Source: Deinococcus sp. AJ005 (GTDB lineage Bacteria > Deinococcota > Deinococci > Deinococcales > Deinococcaceae). From it: 64,000 nt of DNA. The notes under the pieces were generated by a model, which made no database searches, was not told the origin of the DNA, and saw only the letters and a list, made by a program, of their open reading frames with translations. Shown piece by piece: positions 1 through 7,901 of the stretch (positions within the stretch are counted from its first letter, which is position 1; every line of letters begins with the position of its first letter). Position numbers and translations under genes: made by a program. The stretch is from positions 2,189,001 through 2,253,000 of the forward strand of contig NZ_CP044990.1 in assembly GCF_009017495.1 (NCBI RefSeq). The letters are read 5' to 3'.

Positions 1-445
1 AGTCGTACTCTCCATCCGGCCCACTCTGCTGACTGAAAGCAATGCTCGGCAGCCCCAGCGACAGCCCCTCGATGGCCGCCGCCACCGTGCCCGAATGCGT
101 CAGGTCGTCGCCCAGATTGGGGCCGAGGTTGATGCCGCTGACCACCAAATCAGGGCGGCCCAGCAACTGCACGCCCAGCACCACGCAGTCGGCGGGCGTG
201 CCGTCCACCCGGTAGGCGGGAATGTCGCCGAAGCCCGCCGCCGCCGTGTGCTTGAACCGCAGCGGGCGGCGGATGGTGATGCCGTGACCCACGGCGGACT
301 GCTCGACGTCCGGCGCAACCACCGTCACGTCGGCGAATTCGCTCATGGCGAGACCCAGCGCCTTGATGCCCGGCGAGAAGATGCCATCGTCGTTGGAGAC
401 CAGAATGCGTGGGCGGGCCGTTGTTGCAGTTGAAGTTTGGCTCAT
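1..445 (-). CDS. surE: 5'-nucleotidase SurE (3' part outside window)
   Basis: SurE is a metal-dependent nucleoside 5'-monophosphatase. The frame opens at an ATG at 445 and stays open to the window edge, so only about 148 N-terminal residues are present. The start carries the SurE signature LVSNDDGIFSPGI, with the paired Asp that bind metal, followed by VVAPDVEQSAVGH and a VSGINLGPNLGDD block whose Asn is a further metal ligand in the family. A TAGCCT hexamer on the minus strand (453-458) lies 7 nt before the ATG, so the transcript is probably leaderless. The identity is secure; the C-terminal half cannot be seen. Confidence 0.93.
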   Translation of the reverse strand, partial: MSQTSTATTARPRILVSNDDGIFSPGIKALGLAMSEFADVTVVAPDVEQSAVGHGITIRRPLRFKHTAAAGFGDIPAYRVDGTPADCVVLGVQLLGRPDLVVSGINLGPNLGDDLTHSGTVAAAIEGLSLGLPSIAFSQQSGPDGEYD

Positions 446-834
446 CCCCCGCAGGCTATCGCGGGGGCGGCGGCGTGAAGTTTGAGGGATGACATGAAAG
501 CACCCAGCCCACGGTCAACTGACGCAGTTCAGTTGTTCTTCCTCGAACCCCTGCCAAACCGGGGGAAGCTAAAAAGCCCCACCATCTGGAACGAAACAGC
601 AACCGAAGGCCGTCAGGCGCGTAGCGTACGGGCCGCATTGGGCGTGACAGAGCCAGGCATCAGACCCGGACGCCGCCGCTCTCTTCCACCATCGACATCC
701 ATAAACTTATGCCCAGTGCGAAGTTAGCTCCCCCTACCCCCCTGGGGAGGAGGATGGGGGGTGGAGCTACCCGAATCACATTTCAACCCAGAATCGCCCT
801 GCCCATCACTCAGACAACGGGCGAGTTGCGCGAA
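446..834. other. 389-bp intergenic stretch, no gene recognised
   Basis: This lies between the end of the TPR gene and the start of surE, both on the minus strand. Short open frames on either strand lack a plausible start and look non-coding. It contains a small CCCCCGC/GCGGGGG inverted repeat next to the surE start (446-466), a CAACTG/CAGTTG pair near 510-530, and a large GC-rich imperfect palindrome at 725-769. No tRNA-like fold was seen. Confidence 0.5.
725..769. repeat. GC-rich imperfect palindrome
   Basis: The outer arms TAGCTCCCCC and GGTGGAGCTA pair with one mismatch, and inner runs of C and G extend the pairing. Purine-rich hairpins of a similar kind occur near 13200-13250 and 38798-38820, all outside genes. 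It may be a dispersed Deinococcus intergenic repeat or a transcription end; there is no clear T-run to call a Rho-independent terminator. Confidence 0.5.
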
Positions 835-2037
835 CTACTTCCCCTGCTGCGCCAGTTTCAGGTAGTACGCGCTGGACTTGTCGTTCGGGTCCAGGGCCAC
901 AGCGCGGCCATAGGCTTCGGCAGCCCCGGCGTAGTTCTTTGCCTCATAACGGGTGCGGCCCAGCCACGCCCAGGCTTTGGCGTAGTCCGGGTTCTGGGCG
1001 GTGGCCTGCTGGAAACCGCTCTCTGCCGCCGCCTTATCGCCGCCCGAATATTTGCTATAGGCGGCGCGGAAGGTCCGCACGGCGTCCAGACCAAACTGAC
1101 TGCCCTCCTGCGCCAGCGCAAGGTTGAATTTATCGGTGGTGTCGGCTCCGGGCAGGGCCACTGCCCCCTGGTAGGCGGCCAGCGCGGCCTGGGCGTTGCC
1201 CATGTCCAGCGCTAGCTTGCCCGCCTGCCGCCACGCCTCGGCAAAGTTGGGGGCGCTCTGTGCAGCAGCCTGGAAGCCTTCCAGCGCCTTGTCCTTACGC
1301 CCGGCGTCCAGATCAGCGTAAGCGCGGCTGAACGCCCCGGTGGCGGCGGGGCCGTAATCGGCGGCCTTCTGGGCCAGACCCTGGAAATACTTCAGGGATT
1401 TGTCGGCTGGCGTCAGGGCCACGGCCTGGGCGTACAGCGTCTGGGCACGGGCGTAATCGCCGCCTTCCAGCGCGGTGCGGGCGGCCCAGCCCGCGCACTG
1501 GGCGCTTTGGGGATCAAGGTTCAGGCATTCTGCAAAGTAGCGGGCGGCAAGGTCCGGCTGGCTGCGAACATAGGCCGAGTACCCCAGGTTGTACTGCGCC
1601 GCACCCGCCTGCTGGGCCTCCAGGCTGCCAGGAACGGCAGGGACGGCCTTGAAATACGCTGCCCAGGTCACTTCCGCCTGACGCCAGAAGCCGACTTCGG
1701 TATAGATCTGGGCGCGCAGTTTCAGGTAGTCGGCATTGCCAGATTCGGCCAGCACGGCGGCCTCGGCGGCGGCGGCAGCCTGCGTCCACAGCGCCTGATC
1801 GATGTTGGCGCTCCCCTTCGGATAAGTCGCGCGGGCCTCGGCAGCAAATTTCTGTGCGGCGGCGGCGGCATCTGCGGCGCTGGCATAGGTCACGGGCTGC
1901 GGGGCGAAGGCCGACTGTCCAGCGGGGGCAGGGACAGGCTGGGCAGTGTCCTGGGCCAGGGCGGGGGCAGCGCTCAGCCCCAGCACCAGCAGGGCACGGA
2001 TAGCCAGAGCGGCAGGCATACGTTTGGGGTTAAACAT
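835..2037 (-). CDS. exported tetratricopeptide-repeat protein
   Basis: The product is 400 residues. An N-terminal signal peptide ends near APALAQ (residue about 29). The rest is mostly helical and Ala-rich with several TPR units, clearest in the last third (for example AKAWAWLGRTRYEAKNYAGA, followed by a DPNDKSS-type turn). TPR arrays mediate protein-protein contacts; this one should sit in the periplasm or envelope. The start at 2037 was chosen because AGGAGG lies about 8 nt upstream and the signal peptide begins there; the longer open frame has no such support. The partner is unknown, and no enzyme domain is visible. Confidence 0.85.
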   Translation of the reverse strand: MFNPKRMPAALAIRALLVLGLSAAPALAQDTAQPVPAPAGQSAFAPQPVTYASAADAAAAAQKFAAEARATYPKGSANIDQALWTQAAAAAEAAVLAESGNADYLKLRAQIYTEVGFWRQAEVTWAAYFKAVPAVPGSLEAQQAGAAQYNLGYSAYVRSQPDLAARYFAECLNLDPQSAQCAGWAARTALEGGDYARAQTLYAQAVALTPADKSLKYFQGLAQKAADYGPAATGAFSRAYADLDAGRKDKALEGFQAAAQSAPNFAEAWRQAGKLALDMGNAQAALAAYQGAVALPGADTTDKFNLALAQEGSQFGLDAVRTFRAAYSKYSGGDKAAAESGFQQATAQNPDYAKAWAWLGRTRYEAKNYAGAAEAYGRAVALDPNDKSSAYYLKLAQQGK

Positions 2038-2197
2038 CTGGAAACCTCCTGAAGTTGAGGGCCGGCTGAACTCAAGGGCCAGGTTGGGGGCGACGAATAG
2101 TCCTTCTGACCCTAGACGTGGGCCGTGGGCAGTTCGTGAGAACAGCTTGCACGCGGCCCATCTCCAGTTGAGTCTCCGGGGGGCTTCCAAGAACCGC

Positions 2198-2800
2198 CTA
2201 CAACCAGCCCCGTTCCCGCGCCGTCCGGGCGGCCTCGGTGCGGTTCTCTGCGCCCAGCTTGCCCATCGCCTCGGACAGGTAGTTGCGGACGGTGCCTTCG
2301 GACAGGTGCAGACGGGCGGCAATGGCAGCGGTACTTGTCCCGCCCTCGGCCTCGGCCAGCACCTGACGCTCACGCTCGGTCAGCGGGGAGGCGTCGGCCC
2401 AGGCTTCCCCGGCCAGTTCGGGGTCAATGGCCCGGCCCCCAGCATGCACGCGGCGAATGGCGTCGGCCAGTTGGCTGGCGGGAGCGTCCTTGAGCAGGTA
2501 GCCGCGCGCCCCAACTTCCAGCGCCCGCCGCAGGTAGCCGCCCCGCGCGAAGGTGGTCACGATGATCACGCGTATCCCCGGCAGCTCGGCCCGCAGCCGC
2601 TCAGCCAGATCAAGGCCGCTCAGGCGGGGCATCTCGATGTCGGTGACCAGCACATCCGGCTTCAACTCGCGCACCGCACCCAGCGCCGCCTCGCCATCTG
2701 CCGCCTGCCCCACCACCTCCAGATCGTCCTCCAGCGACAGCAACGCAGAAAGTGCGCCCCGCACCAGCGCCTGATCTTCAGCAAGAAGGACCCGGATCAC
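2198..2800 (-). CDS. NarL/LuxR-family response regulator
   Basis: The product is 200 residues. It has a receiver domain with acidic residues E8-D9, phospho-acceptor D54 (LVTDIEMP) and a Lys in the YLLKDA loop, then a LuxR-type helix-turn-helix near the C-terminus (LTERERQVLAEAEGGTSTAA, RLHLSEGTVRNYLS). It is the last gene of a minus-strand operon and overlaps the kinase gene by ATGA (2797-2800), so the two are very likely a cognate pair. It resembles DesR and the regulators of Bacillus ABC-linked two-component systems. A 7-2-7 palindrome upstream of the operon (6376-6391) is a plausible target. Confidence 0.92.
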   Translation of the reverse strand: MIRVLLAEDQALVRGALSALLSLEDDLEVVGQAADGEAALGAVRELKPDVLVTDIEMPRLSGLDLAERLRAELPGIRVIIVTTFARGGYLRRALEVGARGYLLKDAPASQLADAIRRVHAGGRAIDPELAGEAWADASPLTERERQVLAEAEGGTSTAAIAARLHLSEGTVRNYLSEAMGKLGAENRTEAARTARERGWL

Positions 2801-3927
2801 GCCCGCACCAGTCCGCCCATGCCCAACTCCTGGGCCGCCGGAATCTGCGCTGTCAGGGTCGTGCCGCCCTCGCCCCGGCGTTCCAGCGTGCCGCCGATGG
2901 CCCGCAGGCGTTCGCGCATGCCGGTCAGGCCGCTGCCCTCGGCGTTCAGGCCGCCCACGCCGTCGTCGCGCACGGTCAGGCGGTGGCCGCCCACGCTGGG
3001 GACCAGAGAAATCCAGACTTCCTTTGCCCGGGCGTGGCGCACGATGTTGGTCACGGCTTCCCGCAGCAGCATGGCGGCGCTGGCCTCGGTATGGGCGGGC
3101 AGTTCGGGCAGGCTGGCAGAGACATTCATCTTGACGCCCGCCGCGTCCAGCGCCACCTTCGCGCGGGCCAGTTCCGCGTTCAGGCCGCTGCCCTGGTAGC
3201 CGCGTACCGCAGAGCGCACTTCCTGCAATGCCTCGCGGGAAATCCTCTCCACCTCGCGGATTTCTGCGGCGGCGCGGACCGGGTCACGTTCGGCCAGACG
3301 GCTGGCCAGTTCGCTTTTCAACACGATCACGCTCAGGGTGTGGCCCAGGATGTCGTGCAGATCGCGGGCGATGCGTTCGCGTTCGGCGTCGGCGGCCAGT
3401 TTCTCCTTCTCGGCCTGCACCTGCACCAGTTGCTGATCGATCACGATCCGGCGGTAAGAGGCATGGTTGGCATACGCCGCCACCAGCGTAAAGACCATGT
3501 TTGGCCCCAGCCACGCTAGATCTTCCAGTTTGTAGCTGCCATTCCAGAACGGCAGGGCCATGACCATCACGTTGAAGACCGCCAGCCACAGTGCCAGCGA
3601 CACCCGCCCCTGAAAGCCGATGATGCTGCCACCGTAGATCAGAAAGGCCGTGACGCCGCCGCCCGCCACCGGAAACAGGATGAAATAGGCCAGCAACGAA
3701 TAACCCCAGCCTGCCAGCGCCCAGCCGGGGCCAGCACTCTTGAGAAAAAATACCTGCGAATAGACGGCCAGAAAACCCGCCAACACGCCCCAGAACAGCA
3801 ACCACTCGCCGGGCGGACGCGAGTGACCAAAAAATCCGATGATCGGATAGGCCAGGAAGACCAGCCAGAACAGCGGAAAGAAGTTCCAGAAATTAAACTT
3901 TTTGCGGGCGGGCGGGGCGGTGGTCAT
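2797..3927 (-). CDS. DesK-like membrane sensor histidine kinase
   Basis: The product is 376 residues. About five hydrophobic segments fill residues 12-155, followed by a short coiled coil and a HisKA_3 dimerisation domain with phospho-acceptor H191 in ARDLHDILGHTLS. The C-terminal HATPase domain shows the N-box (LLREAVTNIVRHA) and the G-box (VRDDGVGG, GSGLTGMRERL). No extracellular sensor domain is present, so the membrane segments probably sense, as in DesK or kinases that monitor envelope stress. It overlaps the DUF1349 gene upstream (3924-3927) and the regulator downstream by 4 nt, a tightly coupled arrangement. Confidence 0.93.
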   Translation of the reverse strand: MTTAPPARKKFNFWNFFPLFWLVFLAYPIIGFFGHSRPPGEWLLFWGVLAGFLAVYSQVFFLKSAGPGWALAGWGYSLLAYFILFPVAGGGVTAFLIYGGSIIGFQGRVSLALWLAVFNVMVMALPFWNGSYKLEDLAWLGPNMVFTLVAAYANHASYRRIVIDQQLVQVQAEKEKLAADAERERIARDLHDILGHTLSVIVLKSELASRLAERDPVRAAAEIREVERISREALQEVRSAVRGYQGSGLNAELARAKVALDAAGVKMNVSASLPELPAHTEASAAMLLREAVTNIVRHARAKEVWISLVPSVGGHRLTVRDDGVGGLNAEGSGLTGMRERLRAIGGTLERRGEGGTTLTAQIPAAQELGMGGLVRA

Positions 3928-4529
3928 GGATTGCTCAACTCGTGCAGGGGGCGGCGGTCCACGTCAGTCAGTTGAAAATCCTCAAACGAGACATGGAATC
4001 CTTCGCGCTGGGGGCTACAGGCCATCACACCCACGCGGGCGCGCAGGCCAGGGGAAAAGGGTGCCACACGCAGCAGCGTCCAGCGCTCGGTGACATCGGC
4101 GCGGGCGTGCAGGATCAGGGCATCATCACGGCGAATCATGCGGAAGATCACCTCTGAATGATCGTCGGCGGGCTGCACGCTCCAGTCCGACTTCTCGTGC
4201 GTGACCACGGCGCTCCACTGCTGTCTGCCCACGTATTCCACCCCCACCTTGCACCAGTGCTGTGCGTCTGCCCGCAGCATCAACCCGGCCTGATCGTAGA
4301 GTTCCCCGTACTCGCCGCGCACCCGCACACTGGCCGTGAATTCCTCCGGGGCCTCGCGCAAAAAGGCGTGGCCGTCGTCGCGGATAAAACCGTACTGCGT
4401 TTCGCGCCAGAAGTCGCCCCCTTTCGCGGTGACGACTTCCAGCGTTCCATCGGCATTCACGCTCCAGCTTTGCGGTTCGGCGTGCCACTCGGAGGCTTGC
4501 CAGGAGTGAGAGGGCCAAGATTCGGACAT
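3924..4529 (-). CDS. DUF1349-family protein
   Basis: The product is 201 residues, a single concanavalin-like beta-sandwich of the DUF1349 type (motifs YDQAGLMLRADAQHWCKVGVEY and FRMIRRDDALILHARAD). There is no signal peptide, so it should be cytoplasmic. Relatives are thought to bind small ligands or sugars, but the biochemistry is uncertain. It sits between the ABC permease and the histidine kinase and overlaps the kinase by ATGA, which suggests a role with the transporter/two-component module. That role is inference. Confidence 0.8.
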   Translation of the reverse strand: MSESWPSHSWQASEWHAEPQSWSVNADGTLEVVTAKGGDFWRETQYGFIRDDGHAFLREAPEEFTASVRVRGEYGELYDQAGLMLRADAQHWCKVGVEYVGRQQWSAVVTHEKSDWSVQPADDHSEVIFRMIRRDDALILHARADVTERWTLLRVAPFSPGLRARVGVMACSPQREGFHVSFEDFQLTDVDRRPLHELSNP

Positions 4530-4549
4530 ACGTTTATTGTCCTCCAGAT

Positions 4550-5371
4550 TTACAGCCCACGCGCTTCATCCTTCTTCAGACCCCAGATTGCCAGCCCACC
4601 GAAGACCACCGCGTACAGCGCCAGATACAGCCAGTGCGTCGCCTCGCCGGAGGTATTGCCGGTCACGGTGCCCCAGCCGATCTGCGCCAGATGGTAGGTG
4701 GGCATGTATGGCGCGATTTTCTGCATGACGTCGGGCAATTGGTTCAGCGGCACGAACAGCCCACTGGCAAAGGACATCAGGATGCTGACCACGTTGGCGA
4801 TCACGTTGGCGGCGGTGGGATTCACCAGAAAGCCGATCATGAACCCCAGTGCGATCAGCGGCACACTGCCCAGCAGCAGCTTGCCCAGGATGGTCAACGC
4901 CAGCGGGAGCGGCAACGTCACGCCGCCCGCAAAGTGCGCGAAGGTGTATAGCAGCCCCAGGCTCAGGGCGCTGAAGAGCAGCGCGGCCACCACCTTACCC
5001 AGAAAGTACAGTGGCGCGGGCATGGGCGAGGCCCGCAGCAGCCGCAGCCAGCCTCCAATACGCTCGGCAGCCACCGCCAGCCCGAACGAGAACATGGCCA
5101 GACTGAGCAGCGAGTACGTACCGAAACTGACCATGATGTAGCGCCCGACGTTGGTGCCGTCCGCCATTTGATCGTGGACGTTGGGCAGACCGAACAGCGC
5201 GAACCACAGAATGGGAAAGCCCACGGTGCCGATAAAGAACATCGGATTGCGAACCATCTTCCGCAGTTCGGAGAGGATCAGTTGACCCAAGGCGGGTAAG
5301 GGTGCGGCCTGACGGGTGGCGGCGGTGGGGGCGGGCAGGGGGATGGCGGTCTGGACGGTGGTCTGGGTCAT
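4550..5371 (-). CDS. ABC-2 type transporter permease
   Basis: The product is 273 residues. A short cytoplasmic N-terminus is followed by six hydrophobic segments of the ABC-2 exporter fold, starting at MFFIGTVGFPILWFALFGL, with the conserved PTYHL(A) loop before the last helices. It forms the membrane part of a drug, lipid or peptide exporter with the ATPase encoded 41 bp upstream. AAGGAG precedes the ATG. The order ATPase-permease-kinase-regulator matches Bacillus yvfRSTU and the linearmycin-resistance lnr type modules, so export of a membrane-active compound is a reasonable inference; the substrate is unknown. Confidence 0.9.
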   Translation of the reverse strand: MTQTTVQTAIPLPAPTAATRQAAPLPALGQLILSELRKMVRNPMFFIGTVGFPILWFALFGLPNVHDQMADGTNVGRYIMVSFGTYSLLSLAMFSFGLAVAAERIGGWLRLLRASPMPAPLYFLGKVVAALLFSALSLGLLYTFAHFAGGVTLPLPLALTILGKLLLGSVPLIALGFMIGFLVNPTAANVIANVVSILMSFASGLFVPLNQLPDVMQKIAPYMPTYHLAQIGWGTVTGNTSGEATHWLYLALYAVVFGGLAIWGLKKDEARGL

Positions 5372-5412
5372 GGCGGTGGCTCCTTTTCAGATGATTTGCA
5401 GTGGAAGGCGGT

Positions 5413-6318
5413 TCAGGCGCGGATCGTATCTGCTGATTTAGGCGCTGCTGTCAAGCTCAGGAAGGCGTCTTCCAGGCTGGCGCGGCTGACTTCTAACTCT
5501 TTGAAGGCGACGTTGCGGGCGTACAGGGCGCGTAACACTTCTTCCGGCTGGCGTGTCCGCAGATCGGCGTGGCCGCGTGAGTCCACAGTGGCGGCCTCCA
5601 CCCCTGGCAGCGCCTCCAGCTCGGCCAGCACCAGATCGGAAGTGAAGCGCACCCGGCTGGTCAGCACGCTGCCGCGCAGGCTTTCGGGGGTGCCGTCGGC
5701 CAGCACAGCCCCGGCGTTCATGACCACCACGCGGTCTGCGGTGCGCTCGGCTTCCTCCAGATAGTGCGTGGTCAGGAGGATGGTGCGCCCAGCCGCCTTC
5801 AGACCGTCCACGGCGGCCCAGAACGCCTGTCGGGAACCCGCGTCCATGCCCGTTGTCGGCTCATCTAAAAACAGCACCTGCGGATTGCCTACCACGGCCA
5901 GCGCGAAGGCCAGCCGCCGCGCCTGCCCGCCAGAAAGTGCGCCCGCACGGCGTCCGGCCACGTCACCCAGTTGGGCCAGTTCCAGAGCCTTGTTCACTTC
6001 CAGCGGCGCAGGGTACAGCCGGGAGAACAGCGTGACTGCCTCACGCACCGTAAGAGCCTGGGGAATCGCACTTTCCTGCGGCATGGAGCCGATGCCTGCG
6101 CGCACGGTGTCGTGCTTGGGGTCCTCACCCAGCACGCGCACCGTGCCGTGCGTGGGCTTCGCCAGCCCCAACATCAGCGAGATGGCGGTGGTCTTGCCCG
6201 CCCCGTTCGGTCCCAGCAGCGCCGTCAGTTCCCCAGCCCGCACGTCCAGCGTCAACCCCTTGAGCGCTTCTACTTTTCCGAAGGTCTTGTCTACGCCGCT
6301 CAGCTCGATTGCGTTCAT
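5413..6318 (-). CDS. ABC transporter ATP-binding protein
   Basis: The product is 301 residues, with one nucleotide-binding domain: Walker A GPNGAGKTT, signature LSGGQARRL, Walker B VLFLDEPTTG and the H-loop TTHYLEEAE. A C-terminal extension of about 80 residues is of the DUF4162 type common in drug-exporter ATPases (CcmA family). It is the first gene of the five-gene operon, and it powers the permease that follows. Confidence 0.94.
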   Translation of the reverse strand: MNAIELSGVDKTFGKVEALKGLTLDVRAGELTALLGPNGAGKTTAISLMLGLAKPTHGTVRVLGEDPKHDTVRAGIGSMPQESAIPQALTVREAVTLFSRLYPAPLEVNKALELAQLGDVAGRRAGALSGGQARRLAFALAVVGNPQVLFLDEPTTGMDAGSRQAFWAAVDGLKAAGRTILLTTHYLEEAERTADRVVVMNAGAVLADGTPESLRGSVLTSRVRFTSDLVLAELEALPGVEAATVDSRGHADLRTRQPEEVLRALYARNVAFKELEVSRASLEDAFLSLTAAPKSADTIRA

Positions 6319-6375
6319 AAGCCCAGCTTCGGCTTTTCGCGGGCTGGGGCGTAGTGCCGGGTGTCAGGCGGCGGG

Positions 6376-6391
6376 GGTGACACTTGTCACC
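6376..6391. promoter_or_regulatory. candidate 7-2-7 operator
   Basis: GGTGACA-CT-TGTCACC is a perfect pair of inverted heptamers separated by 2 bp, 58 bp before the ABC ATPase start and 65 bp before the divergent NTP-transferase gene. Two inverted heptamers with a 2-bp spacer is the geometry used by NarL-type regulators, and this operon encodes one. Autoregulation is inferred. Confidence 0.5.
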
Positions 6392-6455
6392 TTTGGGAGG
6401 CAAGCGAACGCTCGGGCTTAGCCGCCGCCGCTTCCTCTGCTACCCTGAATCCCAC

Positions 6456-7247
6456 ATGACTTCACAAGAATCCGTGCGCTACAGCGCCGTGGTGCTGGGT
6501 GGCGGCGATCCGGGCGACGAGTTCGCGGCAGCCCACGGCGTGCCAGTCAAGCCGCTAATCCCGGTGAACGGCGAGCCAATGGCGCTGTACGTGTTGCGCG
6601 CCCTGCAAGGCAGCGGGCGGGTGGCCCGCATCGCCTACGTCGGCCCCACCACGCCCGAAATCGAGGCCCTGATCCACCTGCGCGTGACCGACAACGGCTC
6701 GCTGCTGGGCAACCTGGAAGCCGGGGTGGAAGCATTGGAGGCAGGCGGCATCCGCAAGGGCGAGCGCGTACTGGTGGTCACGGCGGACATTCCCATGCTG
6801 ACCGCCAGAGAAGTTCAGGATGTGCTGGACAGCGCCTCCACCGACGCTGCACTGGTCTACCCGGTGGTCCGGCGCGAGGTCTGCGAGGCGGCGTATCCAG
6901 GCGTGCGGCGCACCTATGCCCGCCTGCGGGGCGGCTCGTTTACCGGGGGCAACCTGTTTATCCTCGATCCGTCGCTGATCGGCCAGTTTCTGCCCCGGCT
7001 GCGCGAAGTGCTTGCCGCCCGCAAGGCCCCGCTGAAGCTGGCGGGCCTGATCGGGCCGGGCATCTTTATCAAGCTGCTGACGGGCCGCCTGACCGTGGAA
7101 GCGCTGGAGAGCAAGGTTTCAGACATTCTGGGCGTGCAGGCCCGCGCGCTGATCACGCCCCACGCGGCGGTGGGCACAGACGTGGATCAGGACGAGGATC
7201 TGGCGCTGGCCGAGGCGTACCTGGGAAGCGAAAAAGAACGGGGCTAA
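6456..7247 (+). CDS. MobA-like NTP transferase domain protein
   Basis: The product is 263 residues, one nucleotidyltransferase domain of the MobA/IspD-like fold (NTP_transf_3). The start shows [17 protein letters not shown] followed by [22 protein letters not shown], and a VVTADIPML segment supplies the metal-binding Asp. The usual GGxSxRMG loop is altered. It could activate a sugar or a cofactor precursor; the substrate is unknown. The ATG at 6456 starts the domain and a TACCCT hexamer lies 9 nt before it; the longer open frame upstream adds unlikely residues. It is transcribed divergently from the ABC operon. Confidence 0.8.
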   Translation: MTSQESVRYSAVVLGGGDPGDEFAAAHGVPVKPLIPVNGEPMALYVLRALQGSGRVARIAYVGPTTPEIEALIHLRVTDNGSLLGNLEAGVEALEAGGIRKGERVLVVTADIPMLTAREVQDVLDSASTDAALVYPVVRREVCEAAYPGVRRTYARLRGGSFTGGNLFILDPSLIGQFLPRLREVLAARKAPLKLAGLIGPGIFIKLLTGRLTVEALESKVSDILGVQARALITPHAAVGTDVDQDEDLALAEAYLGSEKERG

Positions 7248-7330
7248 AGGTCAGAAGGGCAGAGGTCTGACGGCGCGCGCTCTCGATCTTTAACCCCCCA
7301 TGACCCCCAAAAAGCTGTGCCCATTCACTC

Positions 7331-7359
7331 TTGCGCCGCCCTTCCCTGCTGTGCATACT
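7331..7359 (+). promoter_or_regulatory. promoter of ferredoxin gene
   Basis: TTGCGC (7331-7336) and CATACT (7354-7359) are separated by 17 bp. The ATG at 7367 follows 7 nt after the -10, so the mRNA is probably leaderless. Confidence 0.6.
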
Positions 7360-7366
7360 GTCCTTC

Positions 7367-7603
<237 letters not shown>

Positions 7604-7705
7604 TCTGTACCCAATTTTGAACAGCTCCCGGCCATGCGCTGGGAGTTTTGCTTTGTCGTCTGCGGCATAGTTGCCAGAGGTCTGGACACAGCCTCTTTTC
7701 CCCAC

Positions 7706-7734
7706 TTGCACTCTCTCCAGACTTCATGTATCAT
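7706..7734 (+). promoter_or_regulatory. promoter of DEAD-box helicase gene
   Basis: TTGCAC (7706-7711) and TATCAT (7729-7734) are separated by 17 bp, a near-consensus housekeeping promoter. Transcription should begin near 7741, giving a 5' untranslated region of about 160 nt. Confidence 0.7.
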
Positions 7735-7901
7735 TTTTCTTCGTGCGCTGACCAGGAAGGGCCTGGCAGCCGGAGAGTACCCCCATTTTCAATATCCACG
7801 GACATGCTGCTCGTGACGCGCTGATTAGAAGACACGCGCTCGTTGGGACAAAGGCATTTGGTGGTCACTGGGGCAGTTGTGCTTTCCCGAAAGGACTACA
7901 A

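Noticed and set aside
482..727. Open frames on both strands in the surE-TPR gap
   Set aside because: No ribosome site or leaderless -10 at the starts, no motif, and composition as expected for GC-rich non-coding DNA.
1507..2052. Plus-strand frame inside the TPR gene
   Set aside because: Antisense to a protein with a signal peptide, TPR repeats and AGGAGG before its start.
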